Positions 5,437 through 7,893 of a stretch of DNA of 7,893 nt are shown here, piece by piece. Origin of the DNA: an uncultured Duncaniella sp. GTDB taxonomy: Bacteria > Bacteroidota > Bacteroidia > Bacteroidales > Muribaculaceae. A program made the position numbers and the translations under genes. The notes below the pieces were generated by a model. The model was given only the letters and a program-made list of their open reading frames with translations, did no database searches and was not told the DNA's origin. Within the stretch, counting starts at the first letter, position 1, and every line of letters begins with the position of its first letter. The DNA lies in contig CAJTRI010000028.1 of NCBI GenBank assembly GCA_910578615.1, positions 1-7,893 of the forward strand. Direction: 5' to 3'.

Positions 5437-7047
5437 ATGATAGCTGTTAATAATTTAGGTATACAGTTTGGCAAACGGGTGCTGTTTCAGGACGTGAATC
5501 TCAAATTCACTCCCGGAAACTGTTACGGTATTATCGGGGCCAATGGTGCGGGCAAATCGACATTGATGAGAATCCTCAGCGACCAGCTCTCGCCGACCCA
5601 CGGAACCGTAACCCAAGGCCCTGGAGAGCGCATGAGCGTGCTTGAACAGGATCACTTCAAGTATGACGACTGTACCGTCATCGAGACCGTGCTCCGTGGC
5701 CACACCGTACTGTGGGATATAATGCAGGAGAAGGATGCTCTTTATGCCAAGGAGGATTTTTCGGACGCGGACGGTATCAGGGCATCTGAGCTTGAAGAGC
5801 GTTTTGCCGAACTCGAAGGATGGAATGCCGAAAGTGATGCGGCCGCACTTCTGAGCGGCCTCGGAATCAAGGAGGACAAGCATTATACGCTCATGCGTGA
5901 TATGAGTGGTAATGAGAAGGTGCGTGTCCTGTTAGCAAAAGCTCTTTTCGGCAATCCTGACAACCTTCTGCTTGACGAGCCTACCAACGACCTTGATCTC
6001 GACACAGTGGCGTGGCTTGAAGATTATCTATCCAAGGCTGAGAACACGGTGCTTGTGGTCAGCCATGACCGTCACTTTCTTGACGCTGTCAGCACGCACA
6101 CGCTTGACATAGACTATAACAAGCTGACGCTCTTTGCAGGTAATTATAGTTTCTGGTACGAATCCTCGCAGCTTGCCTTGCGCCAGCAACAGCAGGCCAA
6201 CAAGAAAGCCGAGGAGAAACGCAAGGAACTTCTGGAATTCATACAACGGTTCAGCGCCAATGTGGCCAAGTCAAAGCAGACCACCTCGCGCAAGAAGATG
6301 CTTGAAAAACTGAATGTGGAGGAGATACAGCCCTCTTCACGCCGCTACCCGGGCATAATCTTCACTCCGCAGCGCGAACCGGGTAACAAGATACTCGAAG
6401 TCAAAGGGCTTTCGGCAAGCATTGACGGAGAAGTACTTTTTGAGGATGTCAACTTCCAGGTGGAAAAAGGTGACAAGATTGCCTTCCTTTCGCATGACCC
6501 GCGTGCGATGACGGCTCTCTTCGAGATTATAAACGGCAAACGTAAGGCGGATGCCGGGACTTATGAATGGGGCCAGACCATAACCACTGCATATCTTCCT
6601 CTTGACAACACCGGGTTCTTCAATACCGACCTCAGCCTTGTAGACTGGCTTGCACAGTATTCAGATGACTCTTCTGAAATCTATCTTAAAGGATTTCTCG
6701 GAAAGATGCTCTTCTCAGGAGAAGAGGTGCTCAAAAAGGCATCCGTGCTGTCCGGTGGTGAGAAGATGAGATGTATGATAGCGCGTATGATGATGACTGA
6801 CGCCAACACGCTGGTTCTTGATTCTCCCACCAACCATCTTGATCTTGAATCAATCCAGGCGTTCAACAACACCCTCCGCACATTCAAAGGTAACGTGCTT
6901 ATGTCAAGCCACGACCACGAATTCATCCAGACCGTATCCAACCGCATAATAGAACTGACGCCCAAAGGCATCATAGACAAGCTTATGGACTATGACGACT
7001 ATATCACCGATCCGAAAGTGATTGCCGCCAGAGAAAAAATGTACTGA
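5437..7047 (+). CDS. ABC-F family ATPase, YbiT-like, with one degenerate ATP site
   Basis: This 536-residue soluble protein has two ABC ATPase domains joined by a charged linker and no membrane segments, the layout of ABC-F proteins that bind the ribosome E site and adjust translation. Length, the linker (RFSANVAKSKQTTSRKK, 271-287) and the C-terminal ITDP-type tail resemble E. coli YbiT rather than EttA or a resistance protein. Domain 1 has Walker A GANGAGKS (34-41), a weakened signature MSGNE (156-160), Walker B LLLDEPTND (177-185) with catalytic Glu181, and His210. Domain 2 keeps signature LSGGE (438-442) and His492, but its Walker A position reads LSHDPRAMT (351-359) without the GxxGxGK residues, and Walker B is LDSPTN with Ser463 in place of Glu. 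A role in translation under stress is inferred from the family. The gene has its own promoter and looks monocistronic. Confidence 0.9.
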   Translation: MIAVNNLGIQFGKRVLFQDVNLKFTPGNCYGIIGANGAGKSTLMRILSDQLSPTHGTVTQGPGERMSVLEQDHFKYDDCTVIETVLRGHTVLWDIMQEKDALYAKEDFSDADGIRASELEERFAELEGWNAESDAAALLSGLGIKEDKHYTLMRDMSGNEKVRVLLAKALFGNPDNLLLDEPTNDLDLDTVAWLEDYLSKAENTVLVVSHDRHFLDAVSTHTLDIDYNKLTLFAGNYSFWYESSQLALRQQQQANKKAEEKRKELLEFIQRFSANVAKSKQTTSRKKMLEKLNVEEIQPSSRRYPGIIFTPQREPGNKILEVKGLSASIDGEVLFEDVNFQVEKGDKIAFLSHDPRAMTALFEIINGKRKADAGTYEWGQTITTAYLPLDNTGFFNTDLSLVDWLAQYSDDSSEIYLKGFLGKMLFSGEEVLKKASVLSGGEKMRCMIARMMMTDANTLVLDSPTNHLDLESIQAFNNTLRTFKGNVLMSSHDHEFIQTVSNRIIELTPKGIIDKLMDYDDYITDPKVIAAREKMY

Positions 7048-7063
7048 TTAAAGCCACATAGGT

Positions 7064-7114
7064 CATGCCGGTATATCGTCTGGATCAGAGACGATATACC
7101 GGCATGAATGTTTT
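7064..7114 (+). terminator. Terminator hairpin after the ABC-F gene
   Basis: Positions 7064-7081 and 7089-7106 are perfect reverse complements over 18 bp with a 7-nt loop (GGATCAG). The plus strand continues with AATGTTTT, a short T tract. The hairpin begins 17 bp after the stop codon. The stem is longer than most terminators need and may also protect the mRNA 3' end. Confidence 0.8.
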
Positions 7115-7118
7115 AACG

Positions 7119-7152
7119 AAAAAAGAGAGGGGGCCATCACGGCTGCCTCTCT
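7119..7152 (-). terminator. Intrinsic terminator of the superoxide dismutase gene
   Basis: On the minus strand AGAGAGG (7152-7146) and GGC pair with GCC and CCTCTCT across a 2x2 internal loop, and the stem is followed by six T (complement of 7119-7124). It lies about 90 nt after the sod stop codon, so the mRNA would have a moderately long 3' end. Confidence 0.75.
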
Positions 7153-7241
7153 CTCCATTCATCACATTATGCTTATTTCGCTTATCAGTGCTGTTATATT
7201 TTTAACCAAAAAGAAGTTCGTTTCTTCAGGGGATATGCATT

Positions 7242-7820
7242 TTAGATGTATCGGCTTGAAACAATGTCCCAGTCTACAATTTTCCATAATTCTTTGAGAG
7301 CATCAGCCCTGCGGTTGCGATAGTCTATGTAGTAGGCGTGTTCCCAGACATCGAACGTCAGCAACGGGGTCAGTCCCTGAGTCATAGGATTCTCAGCATT
7401 TGAACTTTTAGTTATGAAAAGTTTGCCGTCGTTGTCCTTGGACAACCACACCCATCCTGAACCGAAAATCGAGACACCGGCTTCTACGAATTCCTTTTTG
7501 AAATTGTCGAATGAGCCGAACTGTTCGTCTATCGCCTTCCGTAGACGTCCTTCTGGCTCATGTGACCCCTCGGGAGAGAAGGTAAAGAAATAAAAGATGT
7601 GGTTCCAGGCTTGTGACGCATTGTTAAAAAGAGGGCCTGTTGACGAGGTAATAATCTCCTCGAGTTCCATATCCTCATATTCCGTATCTTTGATGAGGCG
7701 GTTGAGGTTGTCTATATATGTTTTCTCATGCTTGCCATAGTGGTATTCTACGGTCTCACTGGAAATGCTCGGCGCGAGAGCGTCGGTAGCATAAGGAAGT
7801 TCGGGAAGAGTATAAATCAT
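7242..7820 (-). CDS. sodB: Superoxide dismutase, Fe/Mn type
   Basis: The enzyme turns superoxide into oxygen and hydrogen peroxide in the cytoplasm and protects a largely anaerobic cell during oxygen exposure. The 192-residue length is normal. The metal ligands are all present: His27 in EYHYGKHEKTY, His74 in QAWNHIFYF, and Asp157 and His161 in DVWEHAYY. The conserved FGSGWVWL is at 119-126. Gln70, equal to Gln69 of E. coli SodB, points to the iron-type hydrogen-bond arrangement. The overall match to Porphyromonas-type enzymes also allows use of manganese. The position after NHxFY is Phe78 instead of the Trp of E. coli SodB, as I recall it for Porphyromonas. No leader peptide is present. The gene is convergent with the ABC-F gene. 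No clear TAnnTTTG box is visible in the 73 bp upstream that remain in the window. Confidence 0.96.
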   Translation of the reverse strand: MIYTLPELPYATDALAPSISSETVEYHYGKHEKTYIDNLNRLIKDTEYEDMELEEIITSSTGPLFNNASQAWNHIFYFFTFSPEGSHEPEGRLRKAIDEQFGSFDNFKKEFVEAGVSIFGSGWVWLSKDNDGKLFITKSSNAENPMTQGLTPLLTFDVWEHAYYIDYRNRRADALKELWKIVDWDIVSSRYI

Positions 7821-7893
7821 AGTCGTTGTTTTGTTGGTTGATTTGTCATTAAAACGCTGCGTGGATGCCTTAGGTTCGGGATCGATGTGTTAA
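7821..7893. other. Upstream region of sodB at the window edge
   Basis: These 73 bp should carry the sodB ribosome-binding region and perhaps its promoter. The A-rich run just before the start (ACAAAACAACGACT on the minus strand) is typical for Bacteroidetes translation starts. I see no consensus -7 box and no part of a further gene. Confidence 0.4.

Noticed and set aside
5455..5883. A 142-codon minus-strand reading frame opposite the ABC-F gene.
   Set aside because: It is a shadow of the first ATPase domain, and its translation has no recognisable domain.

Overview
The window looks like chromosomal DNA of a Bacteroidales bacterium, probably a gut Muribaculaceae- or Bacteroides-like species. 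This rests on several TAnnTTTG (-7) promoter boxes, the weak use of Shine-Dalgarno sites, a tRNA without an encoded CCA, an ISAon1-type ISL3 transposase, a Porphyromonas-like Fe/Mn superoxide dismutase and a YbiT-like ABC-F protein of Bacteroidetes style. The exact species cannot be read from the sequence.

Layout. Positions 1-232 are AT-rich, hold no convincing gene and carry one strong bidirectional terminator hairpin. Positions about 233-1644 are an ISL3-family (ISAon1-like) insertion sequence with 21-bp terminal inverted repeats (20/21 matching). Its transposase is split over two frames that meet at a run of seven T. Positions 1645-1727 hold a tandem TTTGGCTACC repeat and a hairpin, followed by a tRNA-Thr(CGU) gene on the minus strand (1728-1800) with its own promoter. 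This first 1.8 kb has the look of an accessory insertion hotspot at a tRNA 3' end.

Positions 1876-5105 form a compact minus-strand galactose operon in transcription order galM (aldose 1-epimerase), a sugar-1-phosphate nucleotidyltransferase-like gene, and galK (galactokinase). The gaps are 25 and 29 bp. It starts at a TATATTTG promoter and ends at a strong intrinsic terminator. GalM makes alpha-galactose and GalK phosphorylates it at C1. The nucleotidyltransferase could then make a UDP-sugar from a sugar-1-phosphate, a step usually done by GalT, which is not in the window. This last role is inference.

A 364-bp divergent intergenic region separates galM from a plus-strand ABC-F translation-factor-type ATPase resembling YbiT (5437-7047). 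Its two ATPase sites are predicted to be strongly unequal: the site built from the second Walker A/B has lost its key residues, and so has its partner signature motif. After that gene come two terminators, one for each of two convergent genes. The last gene is sodB-like superoxide dismutase on the minus strand (7242-7820).

Most of the window is ordinary housekeeping DNA. I do not see a clearly new defence or mobile system. The best leads are the asymmetric ABC-F protein, the unusual frame junction in the transposase, the nucleotidyltransferase inside the gal operon, and the possible attachment-site remains beside tRNA-Thr.
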